NCBI GenBank assembly: GCA_031216445.1
Contig: CM062210.1
Location: 9,978,501-10,042,500, forward strand
Length of the DNA stretch: 64,000 nt
Direction: 5' to 3'
DNA from: Lateolabrax maculatus
Taxonomy: Eukaryota; Chordata; Actinopteri; Acropomatiformes; Lateolabracidae
The position numbers were made by a program, and so were the translations under genes. Within the stretch, counting starts at the first letter, position 1. Each line of letters starts with the position of its first letter. The notes beneath the pieces were generated by a model. That model made no database searches. It was not told the origin of the DNA and saw only the letters and a list, made by a program, of their open reading frames with translations. Below, piece after piece: positions 1-10,545 of the stretch.

Positions 1-3000
1 CTGGAGTGTAAATGATCCATAAATCTCTGCTTCCAAGATAAGTCTTCAATTAACTCAAAATAAACCTGAGAATTAGCACAGGGCTGGTGATGTTTGGTTT
101 CACTTTGAGGTGCTTGTTTTAGGAAAGAGAGTGAAAAGTGAATGTGTGAGCGTGTGTGTGTGTGGTTTTCTCATGACAGACCTTGGGATGTTTGTAGAGA
201 CTGCATATAATGGAAAAGAAAGTCCTGTTTTTTTGATTACAGCTCATTTTTACAGCTGTCTTCACTCCCTGTTGAGCCCAAAATGACAATGGAGAAGCCG
301 GAGTCACACGTTTAAAAAAACACCACCTCATTTTTTTTACCTCAGAGCCGGAGCAAGTGTGGACAAAATAACAGAAACACTAAATAATACAAGGCACCTA
401 AGAGGGGAGCAACGTCACACTTTGCTTTGAAAACAGATTCAAGCCTGCTTTAGATGCTGTCACAGACTGAAACTGTGTTTATTGAAAAGGAAAATTTCCT
501 CTTTGAAGGATGAAGGAGGTGGAAATCTGCTTTGCATGCTGAGATCCAAAAATTCCCATAAAGGTTCATTGATGTTTAGATCTTTTCATTTCTCACGGGG
601 GCAGGTTTTATGCTCCTTACACCAGACTTTGCTTCTTTGTGCACAGGCGTTAGATAAATGTGGTTTCTGAAAGGCAGCTCTGCCATACATTCAAACTCCG
701 TATGCTGAAGGTCACAACCTACAGGTTTTTCAAGAATCAGCGACAAAAGGTGCCGGTTCAATTTAGTGGCCACAGTTCAGACTGTAAGTCTGAGGCACTT
801 AACCACTACACTTTAAAGTGTCCATTTGTGCCCAGCGCTCCTCCTTGCCGATGTACTTTGTCCATGTCGGGGACCTGCGGTTATGATTTCTGGTAGTCGC
901 CTCATGTTGCTTTGCAGATGTACGTGAATCGTTTAAAGCACATTCTGCTAACGGGCAATCAACAAATGAATGACTCACCTCTGCATTTGTAATTGTAATG
1001 TATGAATTCCATTTTTCATGTGCTGTTTTGTACACCATTGCAAACACCCAGGATTGGCCTCTTAAATGCAGATCAGAGAGTTGGCAGTTCTTGGTCAAAA
1101 CATCATCATAACTCATTAATCTGAACGTATACAAAACAATTTCAAGATGAATTGTGTCTGATCAATTAGTTTGACAGAAATGTTGCTTTAACTCTAGGAA
1201 CAAATGTTATTTTTGAACCCACGGGTGTTTCAGTATTCTCAACCTGACACGCCCTGTGAGATTCTCTAAATTGTTTCACTTACTCAAACTCTAGGGCATA
1301 GGGGGGGAAAGCAGGGATTAAATTTACATATCAAAGCTAGAATACCGATGCTTGAGGGTCCCTGCATAGATATATGTGATCCATATTATTTATAGCTCAG
1401 GAACGTCCCCTGGGATCCTGATGCTGTTCGGCGTCTGTCATGCTACAAGAGAGGACAGTTGGGTGAACGTAGCTTGTAATTAGTGACTGTTGCATCATGT
1501 CAGGCCAAAGTGTTGCATGATGCGTGACCAACATTTAATCACAGGAATTGATCGAACAACTTTTTGGAGAACAAAACAAACTGGCTGACAGGAGTCACTT
1601 TGAAGGACACAGTCAAGAGAGCAGGAGAAGGACTGTATATTAATATCACTGATTCTCTGCTCCAACATGAATCTTCTGGTCATTAAGGAGTGTTTAGCAT
1701 GCCAGCAACACACTAACTCTCTGTTAGTGATAAGTGACAGTGGCCCTGAGGATGAGTGGAGCAAGGTGATTTCTGCCCTTTTGCTAATGAGCACTGCACC
1801 TCTGACTCATTCAACAACATTGACTGATACAGGAGGAATTGCTCCTGCTGAATGGCACAGTATTCCCTGGTGGATGTCTTGGAATCTCAGCCTATTCAGA
1901 GTGCAATTCTCTGCATTGAATATATCATACAAAAGAGTGCATGCAAACGGTGCACTGGCATTGCCTGCTGCAGATGCAGATGGGAAAGTGCAAAGCCAAT
2001 TAAGTTCAGAAACGGAGGAATGGGCTGTCCAATTAGATGGACAAATGCAAAAGCTTCATAGCCACTTTCAGAATAAATTAAATAGCTTGTAAAAATGGTG
2101 GTGAATCACAATGAAGCCAAAAAACAAGTTCATCTCTAAACTTGACCTCTGTGTCACTGATTTGGAATCAGGCTTTACATCCTGACTTCATCTGCAGCTC
2201 AACACTCTGCAGTTCCGGTCACAAATGATTAGGAGTTTTTGTTCGATAGACAGATAAAATGTCAGAATGACTCTACAAATCCCTCTTGAAACATCAGCGG
2301 TGCATGACTCGCAGCCCACGAGGGATACAACAGCACTTTCACAGTATCTTCACTGCATCTCTGAAAAGGCCAATTTGTCACTTGTCAGAACTCATATTTT
2401 GTTTGAAACAATTTCTTTCGGTATCATTTTTTTCTTACATTCCCCATGGTCCATTGCCATCAAATCAGTTGGCGTCAAGTTGAGTAGCACTTAGTGGCTA
2501 AAAGCCCTCTTGTCTTTGATAAAGCACGTCATCGGGGTGGCTTGCTTCTTTTTTTTTAAGCCACATTTTTACACAGACTGATCAGAGCTCATTAAATTGC
2601 ATTAAAGGACAGTGCTATACATTAAAGAATATACTATACAACCTTTTCAGCTCTTATCTGTGTACATTCTATCTATAACAAGCATGCTTTTTCTCAAAAT
2701 AATGTCCGATTGACCAAATTCTACATCCTTCCTGCTTTGTACAATTCCCCAGAGGAATTAGTGGCTGTCTGCATTCATTAAGCTCAGTATCAGTCTAATT
2801 ATGCGCCAATGTGCACCTACAGACTAATTAACGGGGATCAATAAGGGCCTGGATGCCCCTCACGTAGGGGCCTGGTGCTCAGCCCCCTCATTATTGGAGC
2901 TGCACCGAAGCTTCAAAGAGGATTTCTCAGGCTCTACCTGAGGGTCTGGATGACACATTAGGCTGCATAGGTTTGGCGAAAGTTGGTGTTCCTCTCTCTC

Positions 3001-3013
3001 TCTTTTTGTGTGT

Positions 3014-3051
<38 letters not shown>

Positions 3052-3254
3052 TCTGATTATAAGTATGTGAAAAATACCACAGGCTGTAAAAGAAGATGAC
3101 AAGCTATTTAAAGACACTCCACAAGTCATGAGGCCCAGTAGAGATTTAACATGATTATGAGGTGAAAGACTGGAGCAATCTGTGACAGCACAAATTTAAC
3201 CATAATGCCTCTGCATTGCTCATCTAACTAATTATTGTGTGCAGCTCTGCTGAT
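1..3254. other. Intergenic region left of rrs1
   Basis: No coding exon could be supported here. Open frames are short, lack splice partners and resemble no family I know. A (GT)n tract sits near 3007-3049. Roughly 2740-2870 is rich in TAATTA-type homeodomain motifs and could be conserved noncoding DNA, but that cannot be judged from one sequence. Confidence 0.6.
3007..3049. repeat. (GT)n microsatellite
   Basis: Nearly uninterrupted alternating GT, with one TATG interruption near the start. Confidence 0.95.
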
Positions 3255-3720
3255 CTTAAAAGAATAGTTTGACAGTTTTTTTTTTTTTTGGGGTAATGTA
3301 CTTACTTCTTGCAGATAGTTAGATGAGAAGGTAGCACTGAGAAGCACTCTCATATCTGTCGGCTGAAAATGATGCCACTGATGTTACTGTTAGTTTAGCT
3401 TAGCACAAAGAGTATACAGGGGAGAATAGCAACGTGGCTCTATCCAAAGGTTTAAAAAAGTCCTTTAGTCAAAACGTTATATCCCTTTTTTTAATTAGTA
3501 CAAAAACTAAAATAGAAGCACATAGGCCCCCATAAAACCATATATTGTTTTTACACTTAGGCTTTTACGCCTCAGATGTACAGAGCCGGGATAGATGTGC
3601 CAACCGGCTGCTGGCGGAAGCTTTATATTTACCGTACAGACACAAAAGTGGCATTGATCTTCTCATCTAACTCTCGGTAAAAAAAAGAGTTTTTCCCAAA
3701 ATGTCAAACCATTCCTTTAG
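3255..3720. mobile_element. Non-autonomous DNA transposon (MITE-like)
   Basis: The left end reads TTAAAAGAATAGTTTGACA and the right end TGTCAAACCATTCCTTTAG, which are imperfect inverted repeats of each other. A second, inner inverted pair is visible: TTAGATGAGAAG near 3320 against CTTCTCATCTAA near 3660. The interior (TTAGCTTAGCACAAAG) resembles a MITE that I recall as abundant in percomorph fish. The left flank is TTAA and the right TTTAG, so a TTAA target (piggyBac-like) is possible but not proven. It encodes no transposase. Confidence 0.75.
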
Positions 3721-6472
3721 AAGAGAACTCCACCGATTTACCTCTGCAACCCTTTAACATTGTCGGACTCAAGATGGACGGTTTAAAAAAGAAAGAGGAT
3801 AAAAATCGATGCAGTATTTTCTATCATCGTGCTCAGTCATTTTTCTTCCACACATTCTGCTTCCAAGAAACAAGTGCCAGCTGTTGATGAAGGAGACAAA
3901 ATTGTTATTCAATGGTTTCATCATTACTCTCACAAAGTTGTGGGGCAACTTGGTGTAGGCCCTGGATTAACAGAGTACAGGGTGTACCCAATGATGTCAC
4001 TGCGATAAGCCCCCACAGCGCTGCTGAATACCAAACTGAGGGACGACCTCTGTAAGTTGCCATGACACCAGGCACTAACCAGCTCTGTCTGGTTCCAACA
4101 TCCAGCATGGAGTCACTGCAGCGCATACACACTCGCGCAAACACATACGTCATGCACTCACTTGCATGACCGTGTACCTCTTCACAAAAACACACACACA
4201 CACACACACACACTGGTAATGTGGAGGAATGATATCTCAAGGACTCTCCCCTCCATACTGTGCTGGTTCTAGGAACCCAGCCAGGTTTTGGGGAGCAGTT
4301 GAACTGTTTCACTCGTGTCAGCTGGACGGAGGGGGTGTGTGCACTTCCGGGAGACCACAGCTGTGTTTCCCGCTCACCTGCAAACAGTACACCCACTGTG
4401 GCCTGGCTCCTGAGAGCTGGGTAATACCTGCCACAGCAAGCGGTCTAAACACAGGATTGCCTTTCGCCCTCTTTTGTCAATAAAAGGTTTGAAATAAATA
4501 CAGGAGATACAGCAGAGTGAATCCCTTGCCGATGAAAAACAGATGATGTAGTTTATCTTCTGGCTTGTCCTTCTCAGAGTGTGAGATACCACGCGGAGCA
4601 GGCGGCAGTTTAGGAGCAGCAGGCAGCTGTGAGGCATTGCACAGGGCCAAATGGTGTTTCTGTCCCAACCACAGCAGATCAATAAAGGCTCTGACCTCAG
4701 CTGTCAGCCAACCAAACTCTCTTCGCCAGGGGACGCTCGTTTCCCTTTCACCGTGGAAACAAGAATAGTGAACGTAATCTACAAAAGTGCTTAAACCTAT
4801 ATGCTAACAGCTTAGTCATGTGGTTTTTGTTTAACATGGGCATTTTAGGGTTACTATGGACAGTATCTTGTATTGATTCCTCTCTGAAAATATCATGTCA
4901 CGTGAAGCTGTTACCCATGATATTTACCCCAGTAATGGATCTATAGTTCAAGGTATCTTCAGGGGAATATTTTTAAGCCTCCCATATGCCTTCCTGACAT
5001 GTGTAAATCCTTGAAAATGCTACTCTACGTGCTCAATTACTTATTTTTTTACTCGCGGAAAAGCAGACTTCACACAATGGTCTGATGTAAGCACAGAAAA
5101 ATAAGGCATGTTGCTCTTTGAAAACAACAAACAGAATGATTTTCTACAAAATCCTAGAAGAAATGTGTAAAAAACAGTTTATCTGTCCTCCAGCCAAGCA
5201 GGTCAAATAATTTTATGTAACAATACAGCGACTATAAATACATGAGCAAACTGTCAGCAGCTAATCACGTCTGATTTATGCCAGGATGGTGCTGATGAGA
5301 TTATTTTGCCCTCCTTCTATATCTGGCCCTGCAGCGCTCTCACCTCTTCTTTGATGCTAATGGGTCAACTTTTGGAAGGAGAAGGAAGTTTCAGGCCTCT
5401 GGCTGGTTTTTGCATGAATGAATGTCCTTTCTTTCCCCCTGTGATTCATGGATTACGGTGGCCACCAGTCAGTAGGTATTTAAAGATGAAGATGGAAAAA
5501 AGTGAAGCACACAGATGCTCACATGACTAGAGATACTGTTGTAAGACTTTTAATAAACTGCACAGGCTTGATAAATAATGTGAAAAGCTTTGCATAAATT
5601 GGACAAATGTAATATTTTAACTGCATGTGCACGTGTGTTCTATAAATAGGCTAAGCTATGTGGCATGAATTTGAAACTTTAAATAATGCAAACCGCTGAT
5701 CCTGTTAGGGTTATGGGTTTGTCCCTGCTTAATGAACCATTCACAAGTTGTATTCATTCATAAAAAAATATAAATGCACAAAGCTGCTTAAAGCCTTTAT
5801 TATATCTCAGTTATTTCAGGATTTCTTTTCAATTGATGATTAGATGACATTTATGTGGTAGTGTGGGATAAAATAATTAGGTGTTACTACCTGGATTCTA
5901 AATGTTTGAGGTTATCATTTCATGGGTAGAGATTTATTTTTCTTTCACATGTTCTCCCCTGTGTTGAAGAGATTCTTATAGTGTCACACAAAGTGTATAT
6001 AATTGGTAATATCTTGTCCAGTCAGTCCAGAATGAAAGGGATAGAGATAGGAATTTATGTATTTTATTCTATTTATTTATTTAACCAGAAAGTCTGAAGA
6101 GATACATGATCTCTTTTACAGGAGAGCCCTGGCCAAAATGGCAGTGTAGATTACAAAGAGTCACATAAAAAAATTCACATGAATCTTCCTCCGTATTTTC
6201 CATCCAGTTAACACATATAAATTGCAGTCATGAGTTTGTGATCCAAAATTCAAAATAAAACGCAGATGAATCATAAACAGCATCCAGCCTACGCAGGATG
6301 ATCATAATCCAAAACAGATAAAAATGTAGACTGAACATTTATTTTCTAGCTGCCAATGGAAAGCATTTCTTAAAACAGAAACAAGAAAACTTGTTTGGGT
6401 TTAAGTTTCTCTACAAATGTTCCCATTCATTCTCCATTAATGAGATCTATTATATATTATATGTTATTTTAT
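3721..6472. other. Intergenic region, no gene seen
   Basis: It contains a short (AC)n tract near 4188-4213 and AT-rich sequence. From about 6061 to 6175 it resembles a dispersed fish repeat (TTTATTTAACCAGAAAGTC, then a copy of the 'gagagccctggccaaaatgg' type). No coding exon could be supported. Confidence 0.5.
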
Positions 6473-6890
6473 CTGTGGTGGAAAAGTACATTTACTCAAG
6501 TACTGTACAATTTTGAGGCACTTGTACTTTACTTGAGGAATTTCATGTTTTGCTACTCCACTACATTTATTCTAAAGCATATATGCAATATGACCAATAA
6601 ATAAATTATTAAGTATTTTAATAGATTAAGTTACCTGGCAGTATATAAAATTAGCTGCTTCTTTACCAACTGCAACAAAAAAAAAGATGCTTACACATGA
6701 ATGCATCAGTAATTATAATCTATTAATAGAATATTATTCTGAAATGGGCCATTAGTGAGAACTTTTACTGTTAGTACCATAAGAATATTTTGATGCTAGT
6801 TTAGTATAGATGACTTTTACTTGTAATAGAGCATTTCTACACTGTGGTATTGCTATTTTTACTTAAGTAAAAGCACTTCTTCCACCACTG
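6473..6890. mobile_element. Non-autonomous DNA transposon (MITE-like)
   Basis: The left end starts CTGTGGTGGAAAAGTACATT. The right end finishes CACTTCTTCCACCACTG, its inverse with a few mismatches. The interior 'ACTCAAGTACTGTA / TACTTAAGTAAAAG' style is typical of a very common percomorph MITE. The word TATGTTA occurs just outside both ends, six bases away on the left, and may be a target-site duplication. There is no coding capacity. Confidence 0.8.
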
Positions 6891-9240
6891 TATGTTACAC
6901 TCAGCATTAGCTACACTGTGAGCTCAGGTGGGAAACAGCCAGTTGCACAATATCAGATTAAAACCGTCCTGCAAGACCAAAATGTCCATTTTTCAGCAAC
7001 TTAATAATAAGAATCAAAGAATCAACTTGGTAAAGAGGACTGAGCTTCTTTGGCTGAGAGTAACAAATAAAAAAATCAAAACCTGCAAGGAGGATTTTCA
7101 CATGAAAGCAGCAGAATGTTATGGAGAGAACTATTTCTAAATCTTATCCTTTAAGCACATTTGAGAACTGTGGAGACACAGACACAGAGAGTGCGAATGA
7201 CTTTGCTCCATGGTCACAGCTCATAGAGGACTTTATCCGGCCTGTGATGTGTATTCTTCCACAAAAGAAACACCATGGAAAAGTAATCGTGTTTGGCTGA
7301 ATTCACCCTGGATCAAAAGTCAGCAAAAAACCTTCAACTCTAGTGGAGACAGTGGATGACACAGGCGGCAAGACCAGCAGCTAACTAGTGGACTATGTTT
7401 GGGTGATTGGGTGATTTTAAATGATATACATTCACGTCACAGAGGACCTTATAGCCTTCTCTAAATCAGGACAGGGACTTTGGGCCACTAATTACGCATT
7501 TCCTCCTCACATCTCCAAACACAGCATCACTTGTGACCTTATCTCTGTGCCTGTCAGAGTGTTAGCATTCACATGGCAAGTGTGGCGATGAATATAATTA
7601 CCGGAGCCCAAAATAATATCACCATCGTCTTTGAGCAACCAGCAGCCAGTCAATTGTAATAGGGACTCCTCCCCGCCCCCCCATCCATCCCCGCCAAATC
7701 AGTGGTGACGTGGACAAAAAGAGAGTTATTATAGTCCTGAATCTATGGGAGAAACACATACAGAATACATTATAGAGAAGGAAGGGTATTAATAGTTCAG
7801 TGAATTTAATCTCTCATGAAATATAGTAATCCTATTAGGAAGTTTATTACAATTCCATAACTTTAAAATGATTTGCAGCCATTATACGATTCACGGCACA
7901 GAAACTAACACAGATGAAAACACCAAAGACGACCTTAATATGTTTCTCAATTCTTTAAAGAATGTATATTCAGGCAGAAAAGCCTCAAAATGATCCCTGA
8001 TTTTAGAAAGAATGATATATACACTTCAAATTATATTATATTTCTATTGTTTTCTTCTGTTTGAAATACAAATTTAAATGTTGCTGTACATATTTTGTAT
8101 TCAGTTATTTATTTTTATTTTATCTTTTCATGTCTCGCTGTTATTTAGGTTTCTGAAGTGCTCCTGCACTCCAGTGTTTTTGTATTTTGGTTTTCTGAAC
8201 TGTTTTAATTGTACAACAGCCTGCACACCCAAATCAATCAGAAGGCCATTTAAATGATTTTCTTTCATTCCTTTCAGACTGTCTAAATAATAAAATGAAA
8301 GAAAGGAAACAAAACAACTACTGAGAACTAATAATTATATGTCTATCAAATGGGGAAATTAAAAAGGAATGCAACTCAATATATAAATACTGAATTTGTG
8401 ATTGACAGGTATTTGTTGACCTTGGAAACAGCAGTTCGATCAGTCTCACCACACAGTCCAGCCAGAAGCTATTCTGGAGCTTTCAGTTGTGCCACATGAT
8501 CATTGGCATGTTTGGTCACCTGCTGTTTCCAAGGTCAAGAATAAACGCTGAGGGACTGAAGTCTCAGGTTTTAATCCAACGTGGACGAGAAGCCCTTAAA
8601 GTGCTTCAAAAGTTTGGAAATTTGAACATCTGCAATTCCATGACAACTGCACAAACTCCATCTGCTGAAGAAGATCATATTAAACAATCAAAAGCTGCAG
8701 AACAGCTGGTTAACTGAAGTTCTTTTTGTTTTTCTTGCAAGATAAAGAATTGGAATAGGCTACCTATAATGTTACAACATTGTGACATTAAGTAAATTCT
8801 ACACATAAATGTATTTTATAAAAATTCCATGCAACTTTTTCACTTTAAATGAGAGAAACAAAGCAAAAGTTTCTCTGTGCTCACCTTGAATCTGAGTTTT
8901 GGGGCGTGCACATATGAGACTGAGGCATCACCAGTCATTGGTCCTGTTTGCAATTTACACATGTGTGAGATGGAGACTTGAAACTCCTGTGCACACACAC
9001 TGAGGATGAACTTTTCAGGGAAGTGGGAGACATCCTGTGTCTATTAGTAAAAAAATGTAAGAACTATTTGCATATTCTGGAGGGCAGAGGTAAGGTTAAG
9101 TATTATATATATTTTATTATTCAAAGCGGATGTGTCTTTAAACATGTCTGGAAAGGATCTTTAAACTGACGGCCCTTTTCTTTTCCCTTTTATATACTGA
9201 TACTTTTCTCTGTTTCACATTTTTGTAATATCATTTATTT
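6891..9240. other. Intergenic region upstream of rrs1
   Basis: No gene could be supported. About 7440-7660 has a more balanced, non-repetitive composition that could be a conserved noncoding element. About 8385-8710 looks like a dispersed repeat copy and holds a perfect inverted repeat, listed separately. Confidence 0.5.
8416..8538. repeat. Perfect 19-bp inverted repeat
   Basis: TTGACCTTGGAAACAGCAG at 8416-8434 is exactly inverted at 8520-8538, with 85 bases between. It may be the end structure of a small transposable element or a folded repeat. The sequence to its right (to about 8710) has the look of an interspersed repeat. Confidence 0.8.
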
Positions 9241-9390
9241 TATTGTGATTGTTTTTCTTATTTATTTGTTCTTGTAGTCATTCCCTATCTTTAAAAAAAA
9301 AAAAAATCTCTCAACACACGAACAGAAAGGAAATTAAATGGACCGCTGTCGCCCTCCGGCGGCGGCAGGAGCATCTCCATGGTGACTGCG

Positions 9391-9400
9391 ACCCGGAAGT
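9391..9400 (+). promoter_or_regulatory. ETS-type site in rrs1 promoter
   Basis: ACCCGGAAGT lies 66 bases before the chosen rrs1 start codon, in a GC-rich stretch. CCGGAAGT is the core bound by ETS/GABP factors and is typical of housekeeping promoters. The assignment is inferred from motif and position only. Confidence 0.45.
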
Positions 9401-9465
9401 GGTCCGCCGTGTTTTTCCGCTTCCACCACACGTGGGGAAGCGGAGCCGTCACGGCACTGAGCAAG

Positions 9466-10545
9466 ATGGCGGCGTGCAGTGTGGAGGAGCTGCTGGCCAA
9501 CGCCGAGCGAGAGGAGGCGGAGAGACTCAAGAGCATCGCCGTCCGGAAGGAGCTGGACCTGGACTTCGACGTCGGGAACCTGCTGGCCTGCGACAAAAAC
9601 CGCATCGAGGCCCGGGACTTCCGCGAGCAGAGGAAGGAGGACTTCCTGCGCTCGCTGGCTCGGGACAACACGCAGCTGCTCATCAACGAGATCTGGAAAC
9701 TGCCCACGGAGCGGGTCGAGGAGGCGATCGTGGCCAAGTTGCCCGAGCCGGCGACCCCGCTGCCCCGGGAGAAGCCCCCCCCGAAGCCCAGGCCCCCCAC
9801 CAAATGGGAAGAGTTCGCCAAGCTGAAGGGCATACAGAAGAAGAAGAAGACCAACCTGGTGTGGGACGAGACCGCCAAGGAGTGGAGGAGGCGCTGGGGC
9901 TACAAGAGGGCCAGGGACGACACCAAGGACTGGCTGATCGAGGTGCCGGAGGCCGCGGACCCCAACGAGGACCAGTTCGCCAAGCGCGTCAAGGCCAAGA
10001 CGGAGAGGGTGGCCAAGAACGAGTTCAACAGGCTGAAGAACATCGCCAGGGCGCAGAAGGTCAAGGTGCCCGGCGTGGGTCTCACCCCCACCGGCCAGCA
10101 GTCCAGAGACGACCTGTCCCGGGCCGTGAGCGTGGCCCGGACCTCCACGGCGTCCATGGGCAGGTTCCAGGACCGCCTGCCCAAGGAGAAGCCGCCGAGG
10201 AACACGGGCAAGAGGAGGAAGTTCGAGCCCCTCATCGGCAACTTCTCCGACGAGAGGCAGAAGCAGCTGGAGCTCCTGAAGGTCATGGGCAGCAAGAGGC
10301 CCCAGCTGGACGTCAACAAGGCGGTCAGCAAGCAGATGAGAGAGGAGGACAGGGAGGAGGCCGTGGCCAAGTACAAGAAGGGAGCGGGGAAGAAGGGGCG
10401 CAAGGGCAACATGGCGGGGAAAGGCAAAGGAAAGGGTGGGAAAGGAAAAGGAGGGAAGGCCGGAGGAGGGAAAGCCGGAGGAGGGAAGGCCGGAGGAGGG
10501 AAAGCCGGAGGAGGGAAGAGGAGAGGCAAACTCGGGAAGCGCTGA
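9466..10545 (+). CDS. rrs1: Ribosome biogenesis regulatory protein homolog (RRS1)
   Basis: This is an uninterrupted 359-residue frame, single-exon as in other vertebrates, and close to the human length of about 365. RRS1 is a nucleolar factor that, in yeast with Rpf2, recruits the 5S RNP (5S rRNA, uL18, uL5) to pre-60S particles. Visible family signatures are an N-terminal SVEELLANAE, the central block LARDNTQLLINEIWKLPTER (about residue 60), KKKTNLVWDE, the segment RRRWGYKRARDDTKDWLIEV, and a QLDVNKAVSKQMREED block before a Lys/Gly-rich tail. The start at 9466 sits in a strong context (A at -3, G at +4) and matches the usual N-terminus. An in-frame ATG at 9379 would add 29 residues but lies inside promoter-like DNA in a poor context. 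GC content is much higher than in the flanks. Identity is secure. Confidence 0.97.
   Translation: MAACSVEELLANAEREEAERLKSIAVRKELDLDFDVGNLLACDKNRIEARDFREQRKEDFLRSLARDNTQLLINEIWKLPTERVEEAIVAKLPEPATPLPREKPPPKPRPPTKWEEFAKLKGIQKKKKTNLVWDETAKEWRRRWGYKRARDDTKDWLIEVPEAADPNEDQFAKRVKAKTERVAKNEFNRLKNIARAQKVKVPGVGLTPTGQQSRDDLSRAVSVARTSTASMGRFQDRLPKEKPPRNTGKRRKFEPLIGNFSDERQKQLELLKVMGSKRPQLDVNKAVSKQMREEDREEAVAKYKKGAGKKGRKGNMAGKGKGKGGKGKGGKAGGGKAGGGKAGGGKAGGGKRRGKLGKR
10457..10516 (+). repeat. 15-bp coding minisatellite in the rrs1 tail
   Basis: Four near-identical 15-base units (GCCGGAGGAGGGAAR) encode Ala-Gly-Gly-Gly-Lys repeats at the basic C-terminus of RRS1. Human RRS1 also ends in Gly/Lys repeats, so a repeat-expanded basic tail is a family trait. 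The exact unit and number are probably lineage-specific. Confidence 0.9.

Noticed and set aside
780..850. Minus-strand stretch with TGGTTAAGTGCC and a CAGAC/GTCTG stem resembling a tRNA
   Set aside because: No proper B box (GGTTCGANTCC) or acceptor stem follows. At most a degraded tRNA-derived SINE fragment.
1667..2092. 141-codon plus-strand frame in the left intergenic region
   Set aside because: No family resemblance, no plausible splice structure, and stop-poor composition only.
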